A DNA stretch of 64,000 nucleotides from Cherax quadricarinatus (taxonomy: Eukaryota; Arthropoda; Malacostraca; Decapoda; Parastacidae): contig NC_091307.1 of the NCBI RefSeq assembly GCF_038502225.1, positions 21,780,673 to 21,844,672 of the forward strand, read 5' to 3'. The notes below the pieces were generated by a model. It had not been told where the DNA came from and did not search any database. It saw only the letters and a list, made by a program, of their open reading frames with translations. Shown in pieces: positions 20,731-31,407 of this stretch. Position numbers and translations under genes: made by a program. The number at the start of each line of letters is the position of its first letter. The first letter of the stretch is position 1.

Positions 20731-21647
20731 TCTGAGAGCGCTCATTTGGACATGTGGGCGTGCACGCGCGAGTGGGTATGTGGGTGCGTGTGATCGTGAG
20801 GGGTGCGTGTGGAAGTGCCCCTAGGTTTGCAGAAACACAGAGAAAGGCACCATGAGTACACCTTATTGTCATATAGCGTGACAGCTTTGCGTGACAAGAC
20901 AAATTGCAACAATTGCACACAGGTATCAAGGTCCACAATTATAAGATTATCATTATTATAACATGAAAGAGCCTGCCGCATGGGCCACTCGATAATTAGG
21001 CAAGAACAGCGCTGTGCGAGCGGACGAGGCAATTCAAGACTTAACTGCTTCGACAAGGCTTTGAAGTCGACCCTTCTCTACTCGTTGCTTCACTTAGTTC
21101 AGAATATTTTACTGTGGATAATGAAGCACAAGGTAGGTAGGGGGTTGCTGAGAATGTGTGTCGCTAATATAGTGGATTTCTTAGACGCATTTGTCGCCAT
21201 TCCTCAAAGGAAATAAGTGAGTTTAGCACCTCATAAAAATTCGGTTAAAATTATTTTTTTTGTGGGTAATGGGAGGTGGAAGTGATTGACAAAGGATATT
21301 ATGAGCCTTTTTTTCTAAACCTAAAGAAATAAAAACACGGGTGGTGGTGCTTGTTTCACTGTGGTTGGTTTTAGCTCTGTAGAGCCGTGGCAACAACTCC
21401 ATGAAGCTCTCAATAGAGCTAAACGTTGGCATCACCATGAAATTTTGCTCTGTTCCTGTGTATTTTCTTCAGATTTGTAAAAAAAAAAATTGATTAATCG
21501 TTTGCTAATCTCTAGCTTCCACTACCTTCAGAAGAAAATAATTTGGCCATTTATTCGTTTTCGTCATCTGTCCCGATTGAAGAAATTGGTTGAAGACTTT
21601 TGTTTACGGAGTCACTCGGTGGTTGTGCACAGTGTCTCATTGCTTTT
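20731..21647. other. No recognised gene
   Basis: Mixed sequence. Open frames of 70-104 codons on both strands have no family I recognise and include low-complexity segments (a GTGTG/CGCG-rich stretch at 20755-20815). Confidence 0.5.
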
Positions 21648-21705
21648 GTTAGGTTAAGGTTCCTAACTTTATTTACAAGCTAAGAGCTATTACCTACATC
21701 AGTTC
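21648..21705 (+). mobile_element. Dispersed repeat Rep-D
   Basis: GGTTAAGGTTCCTAACTTTA TTTACAAGCTAAGAGCTATT ACC recurs at 35635-35695 and 46338-46432. Two of the three copies directly follow a (CT)n tract and TTTTACACA. Confidence 0.55.
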
Positions 21706-21789
21706 ATTTGAAAGCCTTTTTATTGTTATGAGACATACAAATAGGGGACAGGATGAAATTGGAGCCATCTGTAGGCCAGCGATTTCGTA

Positions 21790-21847
21790 TAGCATAATGA
21801 CATTAACGAAACAAAGTCAGCTTTGTTTCATTGACGTCATTATGCTA
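21790..21847. repeat. 27-bp inverted repeat hairpin
   Basis: Arms 21790-21816 and 21821-21847 (TAGCATAATGAC ... GTCATTATGCTA) match at 24 of 27 positions with a 4-nt loop. A compact fold-back with unknown origin, lying beside the LINE-C tail. Confidence 0.7.
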
Positions 21848-21906
21848 GACGAACATGTTCCAGACTCGAGTTATTCAAGGAATAAATGATCTCAGATAAA
21901 GTGATC
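21848..21906 (-). pseudogene. LINE-C terminal residues on the far side of the hAT insertion
   Basis: Minus-strand reading F I P (stop) ITRVWNMFV resembles the SFLPRTxRVWNSL end that follows the MYK block in related LINEs. The other part of the same domain is at 22618-22750, so the hAT element interrupts it. Short and partly decayed. Confidence 0.35.
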
Positions 21907-21914
21907 CTCTAGAG

Positions 21915-22609
21915 CAGTGGTTCCCAAACTGGGGGTAAATTACCCCCTGGGGGTAATTTAACCATTTTTGGGGGGTAATGGAGGGGTGACAGAAAAAAAG
22001 TTATGAATTCTGAAAATCAAGAAAACAATGCGGTACCCGGTATGAGGATTATTGTTAACTTTGTCTTAGTATATAAAGTTGTAAAGTAAACCTATTATAA
22101 GTAAGTAATAAAGTTAAACCAAATAACAATAAACATCAAAAACTAATATACAGTATTAGAAAAGAAGAAATATATAGCTAAGTGTGTGGAAACCCAAAAG
22201 TATTTTGACAAGTATGCTTCAGGACAAAAGTCACTCAGTAGCCCAGATCGACCTGTCCAGTACGCGTCACTCACTTCCTGAGGCTGCCTCTATTTCACAC
22301 TGTCAGTTTATCTGTGAGCATCAGCCGAGGTAGACATAAGCTGGTATGTATGTGTACTGCCCTGTGGAGTATATAGTTAGTATTTACCCACTGTTACTGT
22401 GAATTTGTAGCTATTATTAATTTTATATATAATGTATGTGTGGTTCTTACGTTTTCAATGGTTTTGCTAGGATTAGCAGAGTATGCGAGGCTGTATACGT
22501 TCACGTTTAGCCATATATATCAATAATAACAACATTTTGTGAAAGGGGTAACATGCTTTATGTGGCATGTTAAATTGGGTAACAAGCTGAAAAAGTTTGG
22601 GAACCACTG
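21915..22609. mobile_element. Non-autonomous hAT DNA transposon with intact ends
   Basis: Terminal inverted repeats CAGTGGTTCCCAAACT / AGTTTGGGAACCACTG and a perfect 8-bp target duplication CTCTAGAG (21907-21914 and 22610-22617). An 8-bp duplication and CAGNGNTTCCCAAACT-type ends are hallmarks of the hAT superfamily. The 695-bp interior is AT-rich with no transposase frame, so movement would need a transposase in trans. Intact ends and duplication suggest a fairly recent insertion. Confidence 0.92.
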
Positions 22610-22617
22610 CTCTAGAG

Positions 22618-22750
22618 AATATTACAGTCAGAGTCTAGGCGCTGCTTGCTGCCCGTTTTATTGTGTAGATGCTCACTTCTCGTTTTGTACATAACAGTAA
22701 GGCCACCCGCATCCCTCCTGTTTTGAAGTCTCTGCTGAAATGACAGATCT
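22618..22750 (-). pseudogene. LINE-C C-terminal fragment interrupted by hAT
   Basis: Minus-strand translation QRLQNRRDAGGLTVMYKTRS EHL resembles the conserved LxxRRDxxxLxVMYK block C-terminal to the reverse transcriptase of Jockey/CR1-group LINEs. The frame continues to the hAT insertion point. Confidence 0.5.
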
Positions 22751-22993
22751 ATCTGTTGTAAGCTCTTCGCTTACTTCTCTGCTATCTTCCTTCCCTTTCC
22801 GTCTCTCCCTCATCATCTTTCTTAAGTGAACCTTAGAATAACTTTGTTCGGGTTTCGCTTCTAATGCTGAAACATCTTCAAACTAATCTGTCTCCCTCCC
22901 TTCTGATCTTCGCATATTGATTTTTGGCTCTCCTGCTTGTTACCCCCGTGTGGTCTTAATTGTTCTTTATTTCTTACCAGCCATTGTTTTTTT

Positions 22994-23420
22994 TTATATT
23001 CTTTTCTTCACGTTTGGTTGGAATCTTCCTTTTGCCTCTTGGCACTTTAACTCTGTTTCCACTATCTTTTCTTGTACAGTTTTATCATCCAGTTCCCTTA
23101 CCCACTGTAGCTCTCTCAGATAATTTGCCGTGCAATTATAGTCTCCCCTTTCGTAATCCCATTTCTTCTTACTCAATTCCTCCATTTCTTTCCCCATTAG
23201 GTACTCGGAACTTAATACCACATGATCGCTGGTACCTCCTGCTTGACTGTGGTTATCATCAGCTTTATTGTCTTCTCTTGCTGTGGGAATCAGATCAAAT
23301 TTTACAGGATTGTCTCCTCTCTTGCAGCTACCTTTACGTGTTGTCTCAGAAAATTCTTTACTGCTACTGTCATAGGTTTTGTTCATGTTCCTGCTCCTCC
23401 CAGCTCTCTCACTCATTGTG
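22994..23420 (-). pseudogene. LINE endonuclease C-terminus and linker to reverse transcriptase
   Basis: The 140-codon minus-strand frame has normal protein composition. It contains RGDNPVKFDLIPTARE, GTSDHVVLSSEY (the SDH with the catalytic His of APE-type LINE endonucleases) and the linker WDYERGDYNCTANYLRELQW VRELDDKTVQEK typical of CR1-like ORF2. An alternative frame upstream reads VAVKNFLRQHVKVAARG, which fits the family better than the frame shown, indicating a frameshift near 23310. The frame then loses similarity after about residue 125, and no reverse transcriptase follows. It probably belongs to LINE-A, LINE-B or a third LINE, and is broken. Confidence 0.6.
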
Positions 23421-23454
23421 GATGGTATTTCTCGGAGCTAGGAGTTTTTTCACA

Positions 23455-23610
23455 ATAATGTAATAAAAAACAAACACAATAAAATATATTTTTTCGTTAG
23501 GTTTAAAATGATTTTTGCGAAATCATTACGTACACAAATTTTCGCTTGCCTTATTCGGCAAGAGGAGCTTTGCTATTTAAGACAAAATCACAAGTTTTAC
23601 TTATCTGGCA

Positions 23611-23613
<3 letters not shown>
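23455..23613. mobile_element. Truncated (TA)n-associated TIR element
   Basis: The right half of the element seen complete at 33267-33621 and 36184-36571: TTTTTTCGTTAGGTTTAAAA, CTTGCCTTATTCGGCAAGAG and terminal TTTTACTTATCTGGCACGA, immediately followed by (TA)n. The left half and left TIR are missing. Confidence 0.7.
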
Positions 23614-23679
<66 letters not shown>

Positions 23680-23704
23680 AATGTGTGTGTGTGTGTGTGT
23701 GTGT
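23614..23704. repeat. (TA)n then (TG)n microsatellite
   Basis: About 60 bp TA, a short ATTATATA break, then about 22 bp TG. Confidence 0.95.
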
Positions 23705-23857
23705 TTTTATATTCCTGTATATTCTTCGTTCTTAGTCGAGACCGGGCCACGGGGGCGATGATTTCAGCAACCATTAAAAGTTATGTTTAAAAACAAAAGT
23801 TCATTGAACAATGAAGAGCATTTCGATACAAAAAAATGTATAGCTAGAGTGTAGCCT

Positions 23858-23935
23858 GACGGTGAGTCCGGGGGATCCGCCCCCCGTCCCGTCACCTCCG
23901 GGAGCCAGGTCCCAGACCAGGCCTCGTGGTGGATG
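23858..23935 (-). mobile_element. LINE-B 3'-terminal fragment, diverged
   Basis: TCCGGGGGATCCGCCCCCCG, GGTCCCAGACCAGGCCTCGT is an altered LINE-B tail. Confidence 0.45.
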
Positions 23936-24036
23936 ACTGGCACTCAACACTTCCTAACACCTGTGTGTTGACTAAGAAGTGCCACTTGTTGATGGTGCCA
24001 ACCCGTGTGTTTGCCAGCAAGATAGAGCCAGCCAGT

Positions 24037-24040
<4 letters not shown>

Positions 24041-24069
<29 letters not shown>
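24041..24069. repeat. (GA)n microsatellite
   Basis: A pure GA run. Confidence 0.95.
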
Positions 24070-24409
24070 CACTAGTGAGTTAAGCACTTTAACTGGAGTT
24101 TAACATGGGATTAACTGGTTTTAACCTTTAGTCTAATCTGAGGTTTAACTGGCATGCACCACTGACTTAACCTGATTTTAACAACGTTAAGACACCTTGA
24201 CCTATGTAGTTAATTATATGTGTATACACGAATAGTTAACTGAATATGTGTATAATTATTTGTACATATTCACTACCAACGGAATGAAAAAATGTGTAGC
24301 TTATATGATGATAGTTTCCTCTAGGTGAAAATTCAGTTTCGCATAATAGGGAATGTTGAGAGTGTGCTAGAGGTCCATCTGTACCTGGGCTACTGTCTTG
24401 ATATTTTAA

Positions 24410-24415
<6 letters not shown>

Positions 24416-24469
<54 letters not shown>
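24416..24469. repeat. (CT)n microsatellite
   Basis: A pure CT run inside otherwise unremarkable AT-rich sequence (24070-24600). Confidence 0.95.
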
Positions 24470-24471
<2 letters not shown>

Positions 24472-24621
24472 CTATCATTTTTTCCTTTGTCCTTACGGTC
24501 TTATTGTTAATGAAGTTTTCGCAGGAGCACACAGCTTGCTTACTCAAACCACTGACCTAGTGTGCAAGGGCCCTATGTGTTGTAGGGAGGTGCTGGTTAA
24601 CATCAGTAGTGCTCCTAGTAG

Positions 24622-24725
24622 TTATGGGAATGGTGGTGATGGTAGTCGTGGTGGTAATGGGATGGTAGTCGTGGTAATGGGATGGTAGTCGTGGTGGCAG
24701 TGGGATGGTAGTCGTGGTGGTAGTT
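24622..24725. repeat. Degenerate 18-24 bp repeat (GGTAGTCGTGGT)n
   Basis: Four to five imperfect units of GATGGTAGTCGTGGTGGTAA. Confidence 0.8.
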
Positions 24726-24799
24726 TTCGCGAAAGGTGGAGGAGGTGAGAGAAACTCGACCATTGCTTGCTCGCGTGCCCGATTCTTCAAGTTGTGATG

Positions 24800-24900
24800 G
24801 ATCATGTAGACTCGCGGGTCGCTAGCAACAATAACCTGCTTGGTCAGGCAGTTAAAAAAGGACGTCTGGCTTTAGTCTGTGCTGTGAGGGGGTTAGGGAT
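24800..24900 (+). mobile_element. Rep-C fragment, diverged
   Basis: GACTCGCGGGTCGCTAGCAA CAATAACCTGCTTGGTCAGG matches the middle of Rep-C. Confidence 0.45.
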
Positions 24901-25046
24901 ATGAGAGAGAGAGAGAGTGAGAGAGAGGGGGCAGGCTAGAGCTAGCTCAGGTATGGAGATGCGACGCAGCTGTCCACTCTTTCAATTATGAATGTAAATG
25001 GGAGTAGCAAAGTGCGCCGTGGCTCATCCTGCTGGACGGAAATTAC

Positions 25047-28000
25047 TGCAGCTGGGCTGGGTGGGAGTGGGTGGGAGAGCACGATCTCAATGGAAGCTGC
25101 TGGATGGGAGAGTATGATCTCAATGGAAGGTGCTGGGTGGGAGTGGGTGGGAGATTTCAATGGAAGGTGCTGGGTGGGAGAGTACGATCTCAATGGAAGG
25201 TGCTGGATGGGAGAGTACGATCTCAATGGAAGGTGCTGGGTGGGAGAGTACGATCTCAATGGAAGGTGCTGGGTGGGAGAGTACGATCTCAGTGGAAGGT
25301 GCTGGGTGGGAGAGTACGATCTCAATGGAAGGTGCTGGGTGGGAGAGTACGATCTCAATGGAAGGTGCTGGATGGGAGAGTATGATCTCAATGGAAGGTG
25401 CTGGGTGGGAGAGTACGATCTCAATGGAAGGTGCTGGGTGGGAGAGTACGATCTCAGTGAAAGGTGCTGGGTGGGAGAGTACGATCTCAGTGGAAGATGC
25501 TGGGTGGGAGAGTACGATCTCAATGGAAGGTGCTGGGTGGGAGAGTACGATCTCAGTGGAAGGTGCTGGGTGGGAGAGTACGATCTCAGTGGAAGGTGCT
25601 GGGTGGGAGAGTACGATCTCAGTGGAAGGTGCTGGGTGGGAGAGTACGATCTCAGTGGAAGGTGCTGGGTGGGAGAGTACGATCTCAGTGAAAGGTGCTG
25701 GGTGGGAGAGTACGATCTCAGTGGAAGATGCTGGGTGGGAGAGTACGATCTCAATGGAAGGTGCTGGGTGGGAGAGTACCATCTCAATGGAAGGTGCTAG
25801 GTGGGAGAGTACGATCTCAATGGAAGGTGCTGGGTGGGAGAGTACGATCTCAGTGGAAGGTGCTGGGTGGGAGAGTACGATCTCAGTGGAAGGTGCTGGG
25901 TGGGAGAGTACGATCTCAGTGGAAGGTGCTGGGTGGGAGAGTACGATCTCAGTGGAAGGTGCTGGGTAGGAGAGTGCGACCTCAGTGGAAGGTGCTGGGT
26001 GGGAGAGTACGATCTCAATGGAAGGTGCTGGGTGGGAGAGTACGATCTCAGTGGAAGGTGCTGGGTGGGAGAGTATGATCTCAATGGAAGGTGCTGGGTG
26101 GAAGAGTACGATCTCAATGGAAGGTGCTGGGTGGGAGAGTACGATCTCAGTGGAAGGTGCTGGGTGGGAGAGTACGATCTCAGTGGAATGTGCTAGGTGG
26201 GAGAGTACGATCTCAGTGGAAGGTGCTGGGTGGGAGAGTACGATCTCAGTGGAAGGTGCTGGGTGGGAGAGTACGATCTCAGTGGAAGGTGCTGGGTGGG
26301 AGAGTACGATCTCAGTGGAAGGTGCTGGGTGGGAGAGTACGATCTCAGTGGAAGGTGCTGGGTGGGAGAGTACGATCTCAGTGAAAGGTGCTGGGTGGGA
26401 GAGTACGATCTCAGTGGAAGATGCTGGGTGGGAGAGTACGATCTCAATGGAAGGTGCTGGGTGGGAGAGTACCATCTCAATGGAAGGTGCTAGGTGGGAG
26501 AGTACGATCTCAATGGAAGGTGCTGGGTGGGAGAGTACGATCTCAGTGGAAGGTGCTGGGTGGGAGAGTACGATCTCAGTGGAAGGTGCTGGGTGGGAGA
26601 GTACGATCTCAGTGGAAGGTGCTGGGTGGGAGAGTACGATCTCAGTGGAAGGTGCTGGGTAGGAGAGTGCGACCTCAGTGGAAGGTGCTGGGTGGGAGAG
26701 TACGATCTCAATGGAAGGTGCTGGGTGGGAGAGTACGATCTCAGTGGAAGGTGCTGGGTGGGAGAGTATGATCTCAATGGAAGGTTCTGGGTGGGAGAGT
26801 ACGATCTCAATGGAAGGTGCTGGGTGGGAGAGTACGATCTCAGTGGAAGGTGCTGGGTGGGAGAGTACGATCTCAGTGGAAGGTGCTGGGTGGGAGAGTA
26901 CGATCTCAGTGGAAGGTGCTGGGTGGGAGAGTACGATCTCAGTGGAAGGTGCTGGGTAGGAGAGTGCGACCTCAGTGGAAGGTGCTGGGTGGGAGAGTAC
27001 GATCTCAATGGAAGGTGCTGGGTGGGAGAGTACGATCTCAGTGGAAGGTGCTGGGTGGGAGAGTATGATCTCAATGGAAGGTGCTGGGTGGGAGAGTACG
27101 ATCTCAATGGAAGGTGCTGCGTGGGAGAGTACGATCTCAATGGAAGGTGCTGGGTAGAAGAGTACGATCTCAATGAAAGGTGCTGGGTGGGAGAGTACAA
27201 TCTCAGTGGAAGATGCTGGGTGGGAGAGTACGATCTCAGTGGAAGGTGCTGGGTGGGAGAGTACGATCTCAATGGAAGGTGCTGGGTGGGAGAGTACGAT
27301 CTCAGTGGAAGGTGCTGGGTGGGAGAGTACGATCTCAGTGAAAGGTGCTGGGTGGGAGAGTACGATCTCAGTGGAAGGTGCTGGGTGGGAGAGTACGATC
27401 TCAGTGGAAGGTGCTGGGTGGGAGAGTACGATCTCAGTGGAAGGTGCTGGGTGGGAGAGTACGATCTCAGTGGAAGGTGCTGGGTGGGAGAGTACGATCT
27501 CAGTGGAAGGGGATGGGTGGGAGAGTACGATCTCAGTGGAAGGTGCTGGGTGGGAGAGTACGATGTCAGTGGAAGGTGCTGGGTGGGAAAGTACGATCTC
27601 AGTGGAAGGTGCTGGGTGGTAGAGTACGATCTCAGTGGAAGGTGCTGGGTGGGAGAGTACGATCTCAATGGAAGGTGCTATGTGGGAAAGTACAATCTCA
27701 ATGGAAGTTGCTAGGTGAGAGAGTACGGTCTCAGTGGAAGGTGCTGGGTGGGAGAGTACGATCTCAGTGGAAGGTGCTGGGTGGGAGAGTACGATCTCAG
27801 TGGAAGGTGCTGGGTGGGAGAGTACGATCTCAGTGGAAGGTGCTGGGTGGGAAAGTACGATCTCAGTGGATGGTGCTGGGTGGGAGAGTACGATTTCAGT
27901 GGAAGGTGCTGGGTGGGAGAGTACGATCTCAATGGAAGGTGCTGGGTGGGAGAGTACGATCTCAGTGGAAGGTGCTGGGTGGGAGAGTACGATCTCAGTG

Positions 28001-31000
28001 GAAAGTACTGGGTGGGAGAGTACGATCTCAATGGAAGGTGCTGAGTGGGAGAGTACGATCTCAGTAGAAGGTGCTGGGTGGGAGAGTACGATCTCAGTGG
28101 AAGGTGCTGGGTGGGAGAGTACCATCTCAATGGAAGGTGCTAGGTCGGAGAGTGCGATCTCAATGGAAGGTGCTGGGTGGGAGAGTACGATCTCAATGGA
28201 AGGTGCTGGGTGGGAGAGCACGATCTCAATGGAAGGTGCTGGGTAGAAGAGTACGATCTCAATGAAAGGTGCTGGGTGGGAGAGTACGATCTCAGTGGAA
28301 GGTACTGGGTGGGAGAGTACGATCTCAATGGAAGGTGCTGAGTGGGAGAGTACGATCTCAGTGGAAGGTGCTGGGTGGGAGAGTACGATCTCAGTGGAAG
28401 GTACTGGGTGGGAGAGTACGATCTCAGTAGAAGGTGCTGGGTGGGAGAGTACGATCTCAGTGGAAGGTGCTGGGTGGGAGAGTACCATCTCAATGGAAGG
28501 TGCTAGGTTGGAGAGTGCGATCTCAATGGAAGGTGCTGGGTGGGAGAGTACGATCTCAGTGGAAGGTGCTGGGTGGGAGAGTACGATCTCAGTGAAAGGT
28601 GCTGGGTGGGAGAGTACGATCTCAGTGGAAGGTGCTGGGTGGGAGAATACGATCTTAGTGGAAGGTGCTGGGTGGGAGAGTACGATCTCAGTGGAAGGTG
28701 CTGGGTGGGAGAGTACGATCTCAGTGGAAGGTGCTGGGTGGGAGAGTACGATCTCAGTGGAAGGTGCTGGGTGGGAGAGTACGATCTCAGTGGAAGGGGC
28801 TGGGTGGGAGAGTACGATCTCAGTGGAAGGTGCTGGGGGGAGAGTACGATCTTAGTGGAAGGTGCTAGGTGAGAGAGAACGATCTCAGTGGAAGGTGCTG
28901 GGTGGGAGAATACGATCTCAGTGGAAGGTGCTGGGTGGGAGAGTACGATCTCAATGGTAGGTGCTGGGTGGGAGAGTACGATCTCAGTGGAAGGTGCTGG
29001 GTGGGAGAGTACGATCTCGGTGGAAGGTGCTGGGTGGGAGAGTACGATGTCAGTGGAAGGTGCTGGGTGGGAGAGTACGATCTCAGTGGAAGGTGCTGGG
29101 TGGGAGAGTACGATCTCAGTGGAAGGTGCTGGGTGGGAGAGTACGATCTCAGTGGAAGGTGCTGGATGGGAGAGTACTATCTCAGTGGAAGGTGCTGGGT
29201 GGGAGAGTACGATCTTAGTGGAAGGTGCTGGGTGGGAGAGTACGATCTCAATGGAAGTTGTTAGGTGAGAGAGAACGATCTCAGTGGAAGGTGCTGGGTG
29301 GGAGAGTACGATCTCAGTGGAAGGTGCTGGGTTGGAGATTACAATCTCAATGGAAGGTGCTGGGTGGGAGAGTACGATCTCAATGGTAGGTGCTGGGTGG
29401 GAGAGTACGATCTCAGTGGAAGGTGCTGGGTGGGAGAGTACGATCTCAGTGGAAGGTGCTGGGTGGGAGAGTACGATCTCAGTGGAAGGGGCTGGGTGGG
29501 AGAGTACGATCTCAGTGGAAGGTGCTGGGTGGGAGAGTACGATCTCAGTGAAAGGTGCTGGGTGGGAGAGTACGATCTTAGTGGAAGGTGCTGGGTGGGA
29601 GAGTACGATCTCAATGGAAGTTGCTAGGTGAGAGAGTACGATCTCAGTGGAAGGTGCTGGGTGGGAGAGTACGATGTCAGTGGAAGGTGCTGGGTTGGAG
29701 AGTACAATCTCAATGGAAGGTGCTGGGTGGGAGAGTACGATCTCAGTGGAAGGTGCTGGGTGGGAGAGTACGATCTCAATGGTAGGTGCTGGGTGGGTGA
29801 GTACGATCTCAATGGTAGGTGCTGGGTGGGAGAGTACGATCTCAGTGGAAGGTGCTGGGTGGGAGAGTACGATGTCGGTGGAAGGTGCTGGGTGGGAGAG
29901 TATGATCTCAGTGGAAGGTGCTGGGTGGGAGAGTACGATCTCAGTGGAAGGTGCTGGGTGGGAGAGTACGATCTCAGTGGAAGGTGCTGGGTGGGAGAGT
30001 ACGATCTCAGTGGAAGGTGCTGGGTTGGAGAGGACGATCTCAGTGGAAGGTGCTTGTTGGGAGAGTACGATTTCAGTGGAAGGTGCTGGGTGGGAGAGTA
30101 CGATTTCAGTGGAAGGTGCTTAGTGGGAGAGTACGATCTCAGTGGAAGGTGCTGGGTGGGAGAGTACGATCTCAGTGGAAGGTGCTGGGTGGGAGAGTAC
30201 CATCTCATTGGAAGGTGCTGGGTGGGAGAGTACGATCTCAGTGGAAGGTGCTGGGTGGGAGAGTACGATCTCAGCGGAAGGTGCTAGGTGGGAGAGTACG
30301 ATCTCAGTGGAAGGTGCTGGGTGGGAGAGTTCGATCTCATTGGAAGGTGCTGGGTTGGAGAGTACGATCTCAGTGGAAGGTGCTGGGTGGGAGAGTACGA
30401 TCTCATTGGAAGGTGCTGGGTGGGAGAGTTCGATCTCATTGGAAGGTGCTGGGTTGGAGAGTACGATCTCAGTGGAAGGTGCTGGGTGGGAGAGTACGAT
30501 CTCAGTGGAAGGTGCTGGGTGGGAGAGTACGATCTCAGTGGAAGGTGCTGGGTGGGAGAGTACGATCTCAGTGGAAGTTGCTGGGTGGGAGAGTACGATC
30601 GCAGTGGAAGGTGCTGGGTGGGAGAGTACGATCTCAGTATAAGGTGCTGGGTGGGAGAGTACGATGTCAGTGGAAGGTGCTGGGTGGGAGAGTACGATCT
30701 CAGTGGATGGTGCTGGGTGGGAGAGTACGATCTCAGTGGAAGGTGCTGGGTGGGAGAGTACGATCTCAGTGGAAGGTGCTGGGTGGGAGAGTACGATCTC
30801 AGTGGAAGGTGCTGGGTGGGAGAGTTCGATCTCATTGGAAGGTGCTGGGTTGGAGAGTACGATCTCAGTGGAAGGTGCTGGGTGGGAGAGTACGATCTCA
30901 GTGGATGGTGCTGGGTGGGAGAGTACGATCTCAGTGGATGGTGCTGGGTGGGAGAGTACGATCTCAGTGGATGGTGCTGGGTGGGAGAGTACGATCTCAG

Positions 31001-31407
31001 TGGATGGTGCTGGGTGGGAGAGTACGATCTCAGTGGATGGTGCTGGGTGGGAGAGTACGATCTCAGTGGAAGGTGCTGGGTGGGAGAGTACGATCTCAGT
31101 GGAAGGTGCTGGGTGGGAGAGTACGATCTCAGTGGAAGGTGCTGGGTGGGAGAGTTCGATCTCATTGGAAGGTGCTGGGTTGGAGAGTACGATCTCAGTG
31201 GAAGGTGCTGGGTGGGAGAGTACGATCTCAGTGGATGGTGCTGGGTGGGAGAGTACGATCTCAGTGGATGGTGCTGGGTGGGAGAGTACGATCTCAGTGG
31301 ATGGTGCTGGGTGGGAGAGTACGATCTCAGTGGATGGTGCTGGGTGGGAGAGTACGATCTCAGTGGATGGTGCTGGGTGGGAGAGTACGATCTCAGTGGA
31401 TGGTGCC
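25047..31407 (+). repeat. 33-bp satellite array, about 190 units, with higher-order duplications
   Basis: Unit: GTGGGAGAGTACGATCTCAG plus TGGAAGGTGCTGG. Variants CAATGG/CAGTGG, TGCTAG, GGATGG, CATTGG and GTTCGAT mark sub-blocks. The variant string at 25695-26078 recurs at 26388-26771, a 693-bp (21-unit) period. 297-bp (9-unit) steps occur at 26.7-27.0 kb and a 330-bp (10-unit) duplication at 30.82 and 31.15 kb. 33 is a multiple of 3 and five of six unit frames lack a stop, so frames up to 1122 codons (minus strand 28488-25120, 11-residue PAPSTEIVLSH-type repeats) arise without selection. I treat it as non-coding satellite DNA; a repeat protein cannot be fully excluded. Confidence 0.93.

Noticed and set aside
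25120..28488. 1122-codon minus-strand open frame as a real repeat protein gene
   Set aside because: The 33-bp unit lacks stops in five of six frames, so long frames are expected by chance; there is no unique N- or C-terminal domain, signal peptide or promoter evidence.
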